A stretch of 64,000 nt of DNA, taken from Dryococelus australis (taxonomy: Eukaryota; Arthropoda; Insecta; Phasmatodea; Phasmatidae). Shown piece by piece: positions 11,150-25,675 of this stretch (the first letter of the stretch is position 1; each line of letters starts with the position of its first letter). The notes under the pieces are model-generated. The model was not told the DNA's origin and searched no databases. It worked only from the letters and a program-made list of their open reading frames with translations. Made by a program: the position numbers and the translations under genes. Location of the stretch: the NCBI GenBank assembly GCA_029891345.1, contig CM057009.1:309048666-309112665 (forward strand), read 5' to 3'.

Positions 11150-13462
11150 ATGTAGAGTAGGTTAAGCAGAGAATTGCGGTAAGTATGGTGTGGTTGGCTG
11201 GAATGGTAGAGGTAGTAGTGTAAGGGTTGGCATTGGTTGGGAAAACTGCTCCCTCGGCACTGGACGGCTGTCAGCTGTCACGGGTTCGTTTTAGGCAGTT
11301 GATATGTTGTTGCTTACAATATCCTTGGCCTTGCAGTCCAATTCACCATGCTGCACTTACTGAGTGTCTGACCTCTCACTCGCTGCAAGTTCCAGTACCA
11401 TTTCGGTGCAATCCATGACCAGCTTATCCTGTTGCGAGGCTTCCTCTTGGCTGTCCTTTTGTCGACACTCCTCGAAACGGTGTTGTAATCTCACTAGTAA
11501 ATTGTCATAAATATTTTAGATCATTTGCAGTCTTAAATGTTTGCTGCAGTCAGCACAAATATTTTGCAAACCAGTTATTGTGCTTTCTTATGTGTATCAT
11601 AAGCACTCCCAATGCGCTTGTGCTTGACACTGTCCACAAATTATAGGGGTTGTTCTCTAACCTGCACATAACAATTTTGCAGACAAATGAATCTGACGAA
11701 AATTTCGCAAAAATTTAGAAGTTTTATCATCCGAATAATGTTGCTCAACTTTTCCTTGAAGCACGTCTCACGGAAGTTCACAATGAGGTTGCATGCTGGA
11801 CTGGTATTATGAGTGCGATTCCAGAATCATGTGCCCATCTCATATTTTGTCTACCACATCAGGTGGTAGTGGGCATAAACACAGCAAACACACCTGTTCC
11901 AGTGCACTGGAGGGTGTTTGGCCAGCCATAGTTGTTGGTAAACAATATAATATGCTAGTGGATGCACTGCATGGGAGTATTGTGTCGCAGCATGGGTGAC
12001 GGTGTGTTCGAAGATGCAGCATGGTTGTCCCTTCTCGGCGTAGTGAAGGGGTGAACGATGGATGGATGCACATCTTACATGTGGTGTGGAACGAGTGGTC
12101 AGCTGTTCGCTGCCATACGGAAGGCATGGGAGAAGAAGGAGTAACTTCCTGCCGTTTGTTTCTTCTCTGCTTCGTTTCTCACTGCTCCTCCTCGGCACGA
12201 CACGACTGGAGGGGTTTGGCAGGCTGCGAATCACCCCGATCCTTTCTCCCTCTGCTGTGATGTCACACTGCTCCAAAGATGGCTGCTTTCCTGCCACTGC
12301 TCCTTCTACTGGAGAATGGCAGCACTGTAGCTGTTCTTGCACAATATTCTCACTGGCCATGTGTAACATTCCTGGCAGTTCCTGGGCATCTGAAAAGCGT
12401 CGCGATGCTGCTACTGACTTTGTGAGCTGACTGGTTGACCATGCGACTCCCTCGTTGGGGGAATTTGTAGGAAATACTCAGGAAAATATTGTAAAAAAAA
12501 CAGTTTTTGGGAAAATTTTGCAGAAAAATTTTGTTCAGGCTTCTGGAGAGATTAAACCAAAAATTTGGGCGACGCTTTGACATCGGTTAAAGTGTCGGAA
12601 GGTTGTAAGATGAAATCCGCCATACATTCAGTCAGCCACTTCGACGTGGAGTCATGTAGTCAGATGAAAGTTGAGGTTAGGTTTGAAGAGTGAAGAATAT
12701 TAAATTTGGAAATTTTAGGTTTTAGATTTGGTTACCTGGGGTGCCAGACATTATTTATCAAATTATGAGGATGTTGGTAGAGCTGACTAGTTCTCCTCAT
12801 GGCCATTCGGCAGACGGAAATGGCGTAAACCCTTTCGGGGATTGTAGAATTCCTCTGAATTATAATATTTCCTTGCTGACTGAGCTGTGGTATGTCTGGT
12901 CTTCCCCACATGCCAGGGCGACAGATTAATTATATTTTAATTATATGTGACCAATAAAACATTTCATTATACACTGGCATGAATGTCGATAAATTTCTGG
13001 GAGTAAGCGCATACATGAAAAACCTTGCAATGACCTTAATAAAATTCAAGCAATATTTTTATCATCACTGCATATTTTACTAGATGACCTCTTGCATATC
13101 TTTGTTTGAGACAACTTACAGTGCTGTTGAACTTAACACATAAGCATAGGTGAAACAGAAATATCAGACATGTGGTCATGCATTGGTTTAAGTGAAACAT
13201 AAAACCCACCCAGGCAATGCAAACACTGGGAAATGGGAGGGGCAGAGTCTCAGGTGGCTGATGAAGAAACCGTGTTGGAGTAATTAAAAGTCTAGTGCTG
13301 AATGAAAAATGATTAATATAAAATTAGAGTGCTACCTGAGATTGTGAAAATGCGAGCCACGATGTAACGCACTGCACCCCTCACAATATAACTAACTTGT
13401 CAGGTGCGATGTGCCGACCGGCTTGGCAGGCTGGCGCTGCGCATGGAACTATTTATTACACA
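11150..13462 (-). other. Leader region of Gypsy fossil A
   Basis: This is the stretch between the 5' LTR and gag on the minus strand. It is longer than most Gypsy leaders. It includes a GC-richer part at 11,850-12,430 with overlapping open frames on both strands that I cannot assign. A further insertion inside it is possible. Confidence 0.4.
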
Positions 13463-13931
13463 TTTCACTTGCAAAAAAACCTTTATGCTTATTTTGCTAA
13501 CTTCCCACACATCAACCAAAACAGCCCTTGCATTAATTAATATAATACATTTAAACTATAAAGATGAGATGAAATGGGTATAGTAACACGTGAGAATGAA
13601 AATTACAGGAAATAACAGAAAACACTTGCAATAGTAGTATTAAAGCATAAAGGCTTTTACTTGGGTATGCGCACATATCCTCATGTGGTGCCACCTTGCC
13701 GTTTAAGCCCTTTGAAATGATAATGTGAAGATCTGGGGTCCCATTTCAAATCACTATGCCAGTGGCACCCGTGGCACTTGCATTGAACCTGCACTGCTCC
13801 TTGCATGCACCTTGCGTTGCACTACACCTATGTCGCCAGTGGCACAGAGTGCACACAATCACTGTGTTGCAGAAAATTCGGCGTGGCAGGCATACAGACT
13901 ACTATTGGTTGGGGGGGGTATGTGGCACGCA
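13463..13931 (-). repeat. 5' LTR of Gypsy fossil A
   Basis: This is the directly repeated partner of 6299-6751, with the same ordered landmarks. It carries an extra tail of G residues near 13,911-13,918. It is the promoter-bearing LTR by position. No primer-binding site could be assigned with confidence next to it. Confidence 0.8.
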
Positions 13932-15849
<1,918 letters not shown>

Positions 15850-17253
15850 GCAAGTACACAAGTAGATATTCGAAATAGCGCATGAAGCACATTGACTTTT
15901 TGGAACGCGTGACACATAATAACACTTTACTAAATTACATAACAAAAATATACATGACACTTTAAATAAATGCGAGACTATTTGCCTCTATATTTAAGTG
16001 TAAACAGAAATAGGAAAAACAACAACTCCCACAAAATTAACTAACATATACGACATAACCCTGAATAGTGCAGCAGACACTTTAGAATAAAACAAAAACT
16101 TTGCTTTGACACAGTATTACATGGGCGATAAATGAACATAACACACTCACTGTTGGCAACCAATATTATCCTCAAAAATGAAATATACACAACACTACAT
16201 TTAACTGCACTGCACTGTGCACGCACGCGGGATGGTGGCTTCGCCCACAAACGCCCACATGTGGTACAGAGGTGACTGCTGTGGATGTCAGACGACGGCA
16301 TGGTGAATGGGCTCAGGGCCAGGGAATGTGGTTCAAGTCACTATTTTCTACAGCCTTCAATATTTTCTTCATGGTGACATGTATTTACTTTTGTGTGTTC
16401 TTCCATCTGTTATTATAAATGCATTATAGCCTGCTTTGTTTCTGATTGTCTCAGAAAGTGTATATTTCAACTTTTATTTACATTATAAGTAAGTCTGTTG
16501 TATGGTGGTTTCTAAGGGCATGCTTCAAACAATTTCCCTGATTTTCTTATCCTTCCATTATTCTGGGATTTTTGGGATGTAGAATTAATTCTAATTCAAG
16601 TTAACACCATTGGGCTCTTAATTAAATCACTCTGCAGATACAAAAAATGCCACTAAATTCCATGTTTTCCCTAAGAAAATAGTTATTTTTAATAATTATC
16701 ATTATCTGAATGGTAACCTGATAGTTACAAATTCTAATGTTACTGTATTTGAATATGACAAAATATACACCCCCAACTTGTGCTATTCTGCTTTTTAATG
16801 GGATCGAAATGTAGACATAAAAAATATAAAAAAATTGTCTTGCCACACAGGTTTACAAAAAAATCATATTTTCTGAGTGAAGCCATGAATTCTTAACTGC
16901 CACATAAAAAGGTTTTCTTTGACCACAAAATAAATCACAATTCTTTGATGCCAATCTGTTATGCCGTAAAGCTCATTCTCCTAAACTTTGTACTGATATG
17001 TGCAAATGCGTTAACCTTCAAACTCATAGGAAAACTGTTATTCTTATGAGAAATTAAGTATAAATCATCGACAAGGCTACAAATTGCACCATACACTGTC
17101 TGCAAAAGTGTAGAAATAACATAATAATATCATGGTCACAACTTATTTTGCTATCCTAAGTGCAAGTTCGTAATCTCATAGGTAAACAAGAAGGTTTTAT
17201 GCAACTTCAAACATACATTTGATGTGGCACACCCCCAGAGATGATGAACTGTG
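15850..17253. other. No recognised gene
   Basis: AT-rich sequence with scattered short frames. A slightly GC-rich patch lies around 16,210-16,320. I see no feature that can be supported. Confidence 0.4.
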
Positions 17254-17532
17254 TTAGTGCCTCACTTGGTATTGCAGGTATAGGGTAGGATCTGTTGATT
17301 TTTCCGGGCACCATGATTGGAAGAGAATGATGTTGTTGAGGATCGTAAGACCGACGAGCTGCAGCGAACTCTGAATCCTCCATCTAATTGAGGAGAGTTT
17401 AGCTTGATGGTTAATTAATTTTGTTAAATTCTGTATAAAACCCTTTTCTAAGGGATAAAGTTGTCGGCCACCTAGCATGCCGATGCTAACGCAGAAATTA
17501 ATCTGCTTGTGGGGGGACGACTCAGTACCCAA
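17254..17532 (-). pseudogene. LINE reverse-transcriptase scrap (L1/Tx1-like thumb)
   Basis: A 92-codon minus-strand frame reads IGMLGGRQLYP, then NLTKLINHQAKLSSIRWRI, then a LVGLTILNNIILFQSW segment. This order resembles the region after the RT palm in L1/Tx1-type LINEs. There the pattern is LGVxLG, a variable helix, LSxxW, a GRxLxxNxxxxSxLW block. No palm motifs are found next to it, so this is an isolated scrap. Assignment is from remembered family patterns and is moderate. Confidence 0.45.
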
Positions 17533-17654
17533 TAATACGCAGGAGAATATAGGTCAATAAATGTCGCCTATTCAAATATGTGACAGTTTTATTGATTGAA
17601 GGGTTCAAACAAATGTCACTCTGCAAAATAATGCAGACCCTATTAATGCGTACT

Positions 17655-18235
17655 CGGCACTCCTGACCTGCTGGTGGTCTTATCTGCGAAATAAGGCGAG
17701 GGCTTTAAGAATAGTTATGTGAAAAAGCATCACCATATGCGTGAAGTCCTGGAATATTACCTCAGGATGCAAGTCGGGCCTCCACTCGGCTAAAGATAAG
17801 TATAAATGTTCTTGTACTATGTTAAACTATTGTCTTGAATGATATCAGCATAAATTTATGTGCCAAGGGGGGTAACCTGGGAGCTTACCACCTGTCCTGC
17901 TGGGTCGGTCGAGTGCTGAAATCGGACTGACTAAGATGGCTGCAGCCTCGCCAAGCTCGGCAAGACTGCCACCAAATGCAAAACATGAAAAAAAACATTA
18001 CTTCAAAATTTACATGTTTAAAAGAATGAACACTGAACATAATTATTATTACTGACTATATAAATGATGATGACATAACTGTGAACGTCGGAGCCCCTGT
18101 TATGGATGATAATGTGACGTCACGAGTATGTAACCGCACTTGAAGGGTGATATTAAATGAAATTAAGCCCTACATTGTTGATTATTGATGGATGAATACA
18201 TTTGTGCTCTTAAAACTAACATATGCTGGGATAGT
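17655..18235 (+). repeat. Repeat X, copy 2, main block
   Basis: This is the partner of 1,690-2,310. It keeps the CTCGGCTAAA site, the GGGGGG patch, the CATGAAAAAAA tract and GTGACGTCAC. A region after 18,235 does not match copy 1 and holds an unassigned 97-codon frame (18,185-18,478). Confidence 0.75.
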
Positions 18236-18957
18236 GAAATACATCGAATGAATAGATTAAGTGTTGGTATTTCATTTCTTGTGACATCAGATGTATTTCA
18301 CCTTTGTGGGCATGGCTTTGCCCTGTCTTCTGTGAGTTTTTCTCAACCTTCTGATGTAACAACTCTTTGCAGCACCTGGGGAATTATCATGGTGATGGAT
18401 GTTATAGGTTACGTCATAGCGGGCTCGAGTGCTCTCCTCAGTGTAGAGCACGAAGTAATGCATTTGGTCCTGGGCTGATCGCCTAAATGTGGCCCCAGAT
18501 GTGCAGACATCTTTGTAGATCTAGTGAAGAATCGGTGAAACTATATCCATCTTTTGCCTGGTCTAGTAGAGGCTATTTAAACTTCCTATAAATGCTTAAA
18601 CTAATCGTTGGGGGTTGTTTCGGCCATCCCATGACATTACCAACACACATTTTCGGTTAATTGATCGTGAGGCGATCTGAGTAAATCAAACGGACACAGA
18701 ACTTTCATACATACTCGATTGATTTAATTTGTTCCCTGGTATGAGGCAATTATAAGAGCATTGCTTCTATCAAGTCGGAGCAAACTTAAACTGTTAAAAT
18801 GGTGTGAAGCAGACATTGGTTACATTAAAAGATAAGTCCAAGACGTATAAAACATGTGATGAGTTGCTGTGAGGAATTCTCCCCAGATAATAAATGATTT
18901 ATGGTCCTATAATAAAGCTTGTCTATTGATACACAACATGATTAATATAAAAATGAT

Positions 18958-19072
18958 GAAGGACTGGGGAGGACACGACGACATATGTCCACACAGCACC
19001 GAGGTCACCACGCTACTCTCTTGGCGTCGGGCAGACTGCCTCCTCATTGGCCAGCTTATCCCAGGCAACTTA
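18958..19072 (+). repeat. Repeat X, copy 2, third block
   Basis: It matches 2,951-3,060 through GGGGAGGA, CATATGTCC and a CAGCTTATCCCAG-type end. It lies upstream of the second block here, the reverse of the order in copy 1. Confidence 0.45.
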
Positions 19073-20039
19073 TGAAAAACGCTTTTATTTTATTTTACCA
19101 TGTAATATAAAATGGATGATGTGCTAAGATGATCTTAAATTACAAAAAATAACACAGGAACACCTTTACTTCACCCTTAAAAGCTCTAATATTAAAATAA
19201 AATAACTATTTGTTACACTGCCAAGTGGCGGCTTAACGGTAACATTACATCCTTACTGCATTCACAACACACAATTCCTGCTTTTGATTGTGGGCAAAAT
19301 AAATGGTCTCTTTTGGAGTTTTATATCACTAATATTAATAGTGTCTGTTCAGTGTTCAATATCAAAGTACTCACACTTGCTGGTTTTATATACTTAGATT
19401 AAAAGTGAGGTTAGAAAACCCAAATGGCGAATGTTTAAGTTATGTTGCCGGCATTCACAACAACCTAATCTTACAATACTTTTCTACCACTGGCATAGTA
19501 CTGCCCACTACTTAATTTCTTATTCATATAAAACTTATATTTATGCAATTAGCGACAGGCGCTTAAAGTATTCAGACTGGAAAATAATACCATAATTTAT
19601 TATACACTGTGCCACTGCTAGGAGTATAAATCGCTGTTTATGTAGCCTGAAACCAATGTGCGCTCTGCGCACATCAGACATATTTGCACTACATGACATT
19701 AAAACACTCTTAAAAATTACACACAAGACACTATAATGCAAATGCACATTGCATTAGGTACAAGTAACATCAACAAGAATATATTTCAGACACTATGCAC
19801 AGAATAAAACCAACAACACATATAATTACCCTTTTAAAAAATCATCAAGTGTCTAGTTGATGCACGACATATATAAAACCCTTTTGTTTACATCTGGAAC
19901 AGACACGTCACATAAACATAACCCTTAAAATCACTTTGAGCATATTGCTTGTTGCACTAAAATGCACTCTGTGCACTTACCTGCCTTTCACTTTCTTTTT
20001 CATAATAAATTAAAAGTATGGTAGCCGGCAGCTCACAGG

Positions 20040-20215
20040 TTGCAGAAAGGTAAAAAAAGTGTAGACACACCGTTCTTGTAGACCTGCAATGATCAGGCCC
20101 CCGACCTAATGTCAATCAGGCAGTGTGGCTGTTGTAGTTAATTCGTCTGTGGTGGTACAAATGGGTACAAGGGCTAAATGGAGCCTGTAACACGTCATAT
20201 TCAAGGACTGAAATG
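20040..20215 (+). repeat. Repeat X, copy 2 or 3, second block
   Basis: It matches 2,800-2,950 through TTCTTGTAGA, CCTAATGTC, GTGTGG and AACACGTCA. The 970 bp between this and the third block contains AT-rich sequence with no clear partner in copy 1. This locus is therefore either rearranged or made of two separate copies. Confidence 0.55.
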
Positions 20216-22365
20216 AAGAAATTTGGCCTAAGCATTACCAGGACACCAAATTATAGATAACATATAATAATTATTAACTGTACTATTAAAATATACAAAT
20301 AAAATTAATATTTACTGCAAAAGTCTTTAAATGATAACCTGCAGATCCTGTGGTGATCCTTTCTCTTTCAGTCTTTACTTCGTATGTATGCTTCCCAAAC
20401 TGAACTTCTACTTTTGTCGCCTGGAAAATGTTTCAAACAGCAACTATATTTTGTGTGCCTGCACTCCACCACACAAATACTTGAGACATTTTTCTTTAAG
20501 ATGTAATCCACACGTGTTAACATACTCATAATTTAAACATGACCACAGCCACCATCATGTTTGACTTGGCATCATACCTTCAAACACCGCAAGGTACCTC
20601 CTGATTCGCTATTAATGTGCCATAAACAAAGAATGGGTTGAGAATACTGTGTATATATAGGTTACTGTACTCCTTTTGTTAAGAAACGATAATTCGAGTA
20701 TTCACGAATATTTTTGTCGAGAGGAAACCAAACGAATAACTTATAATAAGCTCCCAGTGTATCTCTTGTTTGCTTCTATCGAGCCTTCATTACAGTAGCT
20801 TAGGCAAGTGCGAGGCCTCGTGCCACATGTCCACTTCAGTCTGTGTACCATCTCATAAGGACTTTTTTTAAAAACAACTCTTATTTTCTTGAAACGGATG
20901 TGTTTGTGTACCTTATTTCCACTTCACTGTGATCTTGGCCCCTTAGAACCATTTATTACCAGCCATGTTTCTCTACATCACGTAAGTCTCTGTGTATTTT
21001 ACGTCATTTGAAGTGTTTTATGTCAGTGCATTGGATGGCATGCTGAGGAGCCCCTACACCCCAATTTGGGTGTGTGTTTATGTTACTTCATATGCGACCT
21101 TGTTAAGACATGGGGCACAGGGTCCATTAGCCTGGGCTTTCGAACATGGCCCACCTCAACAGTCTTGTGTTATCTCGAGCGGATTGCCTTTACTGGTTAG
21201 CTGGCACCCGCTGGACATTAATCTCATCTGACAAACCCTGTGACATACCCCGAAATGTGTCAATTTGCAGTATATCATGTATGGCCGATAGTGTATACAA
21301 CATTTGACACACTAACCTATATTCAGTGAACTATCTGTTTATGAACTGAATCTGCTAGGTGATGGAAAAAAATATATAAATACCCTTCTTTCACCGAGGG
21401 CGTCAATTAAATATAAGTACCTAACAATTGCACCGTTACAACAAAATGCAAATAAAACTCCGCTGCACTTACACCCATAACCACGGGTGCAATTAAATAC
21501 ACAGAATGCAAGTTGGTGGGGCTATTCTGGCCACACATTTTGACTCCCATTACCCGAATAACAGTGGTCGATGAAATAATCTGTTACAAGGTGTTAACGG
21601 CCCACGGATGCATAAGTTGCAAAGTATTATCATGCTATACTGTGTTCTTAAGTGGCAGCGAATAATGTTTTTTTTACGCCTAAAATTTGTTGATATTGTG
21701 TAGTAGTTATAACATAAACGTCAATGGGCGGGTGTTATGTTTATACTACTACGTTTGGATGTGGAGAGTCGCTTATTTCACTAATTGATGAAGTGTGACT
21801 ATTGGTGATTAATATGTGGACAACCACACAAGTTTAGCAAACAAGAAATTAAAATTTGAATGATGCAACAAAATATCAGATACATTTGAGATTGTGTGTT
21901 TGATGTTATTTACATTAACGAAGATAAGTGATATAGTTTATTATAAACATTAATACGATTTGTGACTGTGTTCGAAGTGTAACCGACCTAATATTGTTTT
22001 TATTTCTTTTTTGTTTAGAAAACATGTTATTCTTAATGGCATTTTTCCCCAGTTCATTACGAACTTCACGTGGCTGACATTTTCTTCGCAAATGCAATCG
22101 TTGCAGTGCTCAAGTTGATTATTTAGGTTTATCTAGGTCTAAGTTGTGTTTGTAGTTTATGTTACATTCATAGACTTCTAACGATATTTGTGTTGCATGT
22201 CGTGCCATCAGAATTTTTATCATCAATTGTCGCAGCATCCTTGGGCAGTTAATGAGACATGATTATTTTGTGTTCCATAACAAATCCTCTTCCAAAATAT
22301 GAAGCAAAACTTTTAAGCACTTCAATAAAAAATTATTTTTGGGACAGTTTTAATGGAAATAAAAG
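20216..22365. other. No recognised gene; one imperfect hairpin
   Basis: AT-rich sequence. An imperfect inverted repeat pairs 21,700-21,719 with 21,732-21,752 (GTAGTAG against CTACTAC, with TATGTT in the arms) around a 12-base loop. Two open frames of 66-79 codons near 20,331 and 20,992 match no family. Confidence 0.4.
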
Positions 22366-22557
22366 TGCTTGTGAGGTCTAAGAGGGAGTGGAATATGTTG
22401 AGGGAGGAATTGGTATCTGTGGGAAGGGTTGGTAAATTCAGGAAGGGAGTGGAAAAGGAGTTGGTTGGGTGAAGGAGAGTTGAGAGAGCTCGCCACCGGG
22501 CGGTAGCCTAATTGCGAGTGTATGTATGTATGTATGTATGTATGTATGTATGTATGT
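22366..22557 (+). mobile_element. CR1-group LINE, 5'-truncated 3' end
   Basis: About 190 bp match the last coding part, 3' UTR and tail of the LINE at 39,142-43,990. Shared words include GGGAGTGGAAAAGGAGTT, GAGAGAGCTCGCCACCGGGC and TAATTGCGAGTGTATG. It ends in about ten TATG units from roughly 22,517. A short shared 3' end with a variable simple-repeat tail is the usual result of target-primed reverse transcription. Confidence 0.95.
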
Positions 22558-22734
22558 TTTATCTTATGTGACATGTTAAGCCAGAAGCAACCTCCAAAAC
22601 TTCCTTTCTGCATTTTACCCACTTCAATTTGTCGTTGAAAACAGTCTAATTAAGTAATTTACATAATTTGCCGCAGACAACTTTTAACCTAAATAAAATT
22701 TCTTTTAACACTTATTACTAAATGATAGCCATGT

Positions 22735-22835
22735 TGCTCGTTAGCTACACGTGTCGACTCTCACATGCGCAGCGAGAGCAATAGGACTTGCGCCGAGATA
22801 TTTGCCTGGGCGGGGATTTATCTTTTTTTTTTGCA
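22735..22835 (+). promoter_or_regulatory. CpG-rich promoter candidate
   Basis: A small GC/CpG-rich island in AT-rich DNA contains an E-box CACGTG at 22,748 and an NRF1-type CATGCGCAG at 22,764. It lies about 300 bp upstream of a possible first coding exon. Promoter function is inferred from motif content and position only. Confidence 0.3.
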
Positions 22836-23123
22836 TCGGTTCACAAATTTTTGCACCTCTGTTTTTTATATTTAATTCCATTTTGGTTCAGTGCTTGTGA
22901 AAATTGTGTGGTGCACTCATCGAACGACCCCCAGTTAATAATGTAAAATTCTTGGATGTATATTGTCATTCCTACTATACTAGCGCTTATGTTTTGACTT
23001 GTTACAATTTATTTTCTAATTGTGCAGTTTGTTTTCAGAATCTGTGGTATTATGAATAAGAAGAAAGAACCGGAATAAAGTTTATGTGGTTTGGTAGGAA
23101 ACAATTTTGACAAATGCGGTAAA

Positions 23124-23256
23124 ATGTCGAACGTAATATCAAATGTAATAGTATGTAAAGTAATCGATGGGAATTCTGTTGTGTCCAAATTTAATTTTCC
23201 AACATGTATTCTTTTAGAATACGATCCGGAAGGCATAAATGTAAGGATACGTAAAG
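23124..23256 (+). CDS. Possible first coding exon, unknown protein
   Basis: An ATG at 23,124 opens a frame beginning MSNVISNVIVCKVIDGNSVV and continuing through FPTCILLEYDPEGIN. It ends at donor-like sites: GTAAGG at 23,241 (phase 0) or GTGTGT at 23,257 (phase 1). Amino-acid composition looks protein-like rather than repeat-derived. An upstream in-frame ATG exists at about 23,091. I do not recognise the protein. A small CpG-rich island upstream fits a promoter. No next exon could be joined with confidence. A chance frame is a real alternative. Confidence 0.3.
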
Positions 23257-24235
23257 GTGTGTATAGTTTTTTTACCTCTTGATATGCACAAATTGAATGC
23301 AGAAAGCGAATTGCATGTAAATACATTATGTGTTCGTTACGTTACTTAGGTTAATGTAATTTATTTTATATTATGTCTGCAGCGGAGGGCCAAAATCATT
23401 CACACAACGTTGATTGAATATGAAATCATTGTTCTTGGCGTCACCGAGTTACGTGATTATTTTTTACGCTTAATGTCCTTTTGATGATTGTAAATTTGCC
23501 CTGGAGTATGTACACGTGTACCACTATATGCTGTTTATTTTATATTGCCAAGGTTATGAATGAACACGTGACCTATGTTCGATGACTCATAGGTTTTAGT
23601 GAGTTGGAAGTACGCATTTTGACGTGTAGTCGTGACTGTAGTGCATATCTAGGATTTTCTCTTCCAATAATATAAACAAAACATAGTCCAAATATGCGGT
23701 AGTTCATAGTCAATCGAAAAGTCGGACCCGGCGTTGCATAGGTTACTCATCGTTGCCTAAATTGACCGGACTTGGAAACAAAAGTTTATTTTCTTTGTTT
23801 TGTGTTGATATACGGCACGAATATTATTATTATTATTTTTTTTTTCATTAAGGCCTAAAAGGTGCAAGTCTTTATCACCACATGTTTACTTTGAATTTTA
23901 ATTTGCATTACATTTGTATTAACACTTTCTTGCCTGTCCATTAAAAGAATACTAATAAAACAAAACGATACTGATAGATGTTTTATTTTTAACTATCATA
24001 TTTGCCCAACTGCAATGGTATTTATTTATTTTATTGATTTTATGTAATTTTCCATGAACAGCACTGTTCATTCAGGGAAGTGGTAGCCGACACAATAACA
24101 TTCTGTCAGTTTGTAATGCATGCAGAATTAACATACAATATTAACACGAGATAAAAGAGAATCAAAATAAAATGGCATTTTAAACATACAGTGCAGTTAC
24201 ATTTGTTAAAATACAAAGAGAAAGTTTGAAGACGG
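23257..24235. other. No recognised gene
   Basis: AT-rich DNA with nothing I can support. It would be intronic if the exon at 23,124 is real. Confidence 0.4.
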
Positions 24236-24239
24236 ATAG

Positions 24240-24560
24240 AAATAAAGATTATTGTGTTCATATTGGTGCGGCAAATGAAATTTACAAAAACGAAGCTAAC
24301 AGTGTAATTACAACCCTGAAGAAATATTTGCCCAAACTTGCAAATACTAAAGTATTAGTATCAAACATTCCACACAGACATGATTCACAGCCTGTGTAAA
24401 CTTGGTACCGGTAATGTTTTCCCCATTAGTCACCTTGATTTCGTACTCTAAAAAGAGATCAACATACTAGGCATGGACTGCGCTTGAATCAGATCAGCAA
24501 AATAGAATTAGCATAAAAAATTGCATTGGGTATCATGACATTGAAAACATCCAACCAACT
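24240..24560 (+). pseudogene. SGNH-esterase-like retroelement scrap
   Basis: A plus-strand frame reads NKDYCVHIGAANEIYKNEAN, then TTLKKYLPKL, then KVLVSNIPHRHD. After a stop and frame changes comes a RHGLRLN segment near 24,470. This order (a GxN block, a helix, a strand ending in IPxRxD, then a final xxHxLxLN block with the catalytic His) resembles SGNH-hydrolase-like domains in arthropod LINE proteins. It is clearly decayed. The endonuclease scrap at 48,340 could come from the same kind of element. It is a different family from the LINE at 39,142. Confidence 0.5.
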
Positions 24561-25675
24561 CCATGCATCATGCTACTAGCAGATGAAAACAAAATGTTTG
24601 TTTTACTCTACGTCTCTTTTTGGCTTTCAACTCTCAAGACCCTGTTCTGCATTCTACTTACGGTACTGTAAGTTATATGGTGCTGATGTATTTGACTTGC
24701 CGGGTCAACTGCTCCCAGGTCACGCTTTTGATGCGCCTCGAAGAAGAATTGTGGGGGAAAATGATCTGCTGTATGTTTAGGTGTGCACAAATTGCCTTCG
24801 TGTGAGATGCATGAGAATAATATATGTTTTCAAGCAACATTTGGAAACAACAATAATATTTTATTTGATGGGAGGGGTTTAGTGTTGTTCCAACTGATTG
24901 GGTGGTTAGTTTGATTAATGGGGAAGTATTCATTGTTCAGACGGGGTATATAAATTTTCGGCTTTAAAAACAATCTTATTTCATGTGTTAGTTTGCATGT
25001 ATAGGAGGCCTGGGTATTAATTTCCTGTATATTTTTTTATATAATTATTAAAACTTCAGTTTTTCCTTTGCCCTGTCATTTTATCAAAACCATTTACAAA
25101 CCAAAGTTAAAAATAATTTTGGTATATATTTTTAACTCGTCTTATTCAGTAGAATACAGTTCACTGAACTTGAAACTGCAAAAATGTGTTCCGGTCTTGA
25201 AGACACCAGACAACAAATATTTGGCACTGTTGCAACTGCTTCATCTTCAGACAACTCTTCATTCACCATTAAATTTCATAAAACGTCTGCCAACTCAGCC
25301 CTTTGTTTTTACTTATAATATTGACGCGTTCTCTTCGCCCATCCGAGAGTTATAAATTTTTTTTTGACCCTGTTTAACTTCACCCCAACTCCTCTTCCGA
25401 GATGTGTCAAGTAAGACAAACCGACAAGCTGCCGTAAATGAAGGAAGGGAGAACAGCATAGCAAATAACGAACTTTGGAAATCAGAATTCAAGCACACCT
25501 TAACAGAATATACTGTGTAAATATAAGCTATGTGTAACCAACAGTAAACGTATGGACTGACAATAAGAAGGTTGTAGATTTAAGTACCTGTAATAAACCA
25601 AAATGTATAAGCACAATTAGTATTTTGTACCAAAATATTTGTACTTGGTAGGTCTGTAAAAAAAAAAAAAAAAAA
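24561..25675. other. No recognised gene
   Basis: AT-rich sequence with short overlapping frames that match nothing. It ends in an 18-base A tract at 25,658-25,675 immediately before the tandem array. Confidence 0.4.

Larger units (their letters stand above)
6299..13931 (-). mobile_element. Ty3/Gypsy LTR retrotransposon fossil A
   Basis: This is an endogenous retroelement on the minus strand, about 7.6 kb long, bounded by two directly repeated LTRs of about 450-470 bp. Reading right to left, it shows leader, gag, protease, reverse transcriptase, RNase H and integrase remnants, the normal Ty3/Gypsy order. No envelope region is seen. It is broken, with at least ten disruptions and no long open frame left. 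The two LTRs differ at roughly 15-20% of aligned positions by eye, so the insertion is old. A target-site duplication could not be identified. The LTR outer ends are approximate. Confidence 0.85.

Noticed and set aside
11840-12430. Pair of overlapping 95-172 codon frames as a host gene
   Set aside because: Open frames occur on both strands in a GC-richer patch inside the Gypsy leader, without splice signals or motifs.
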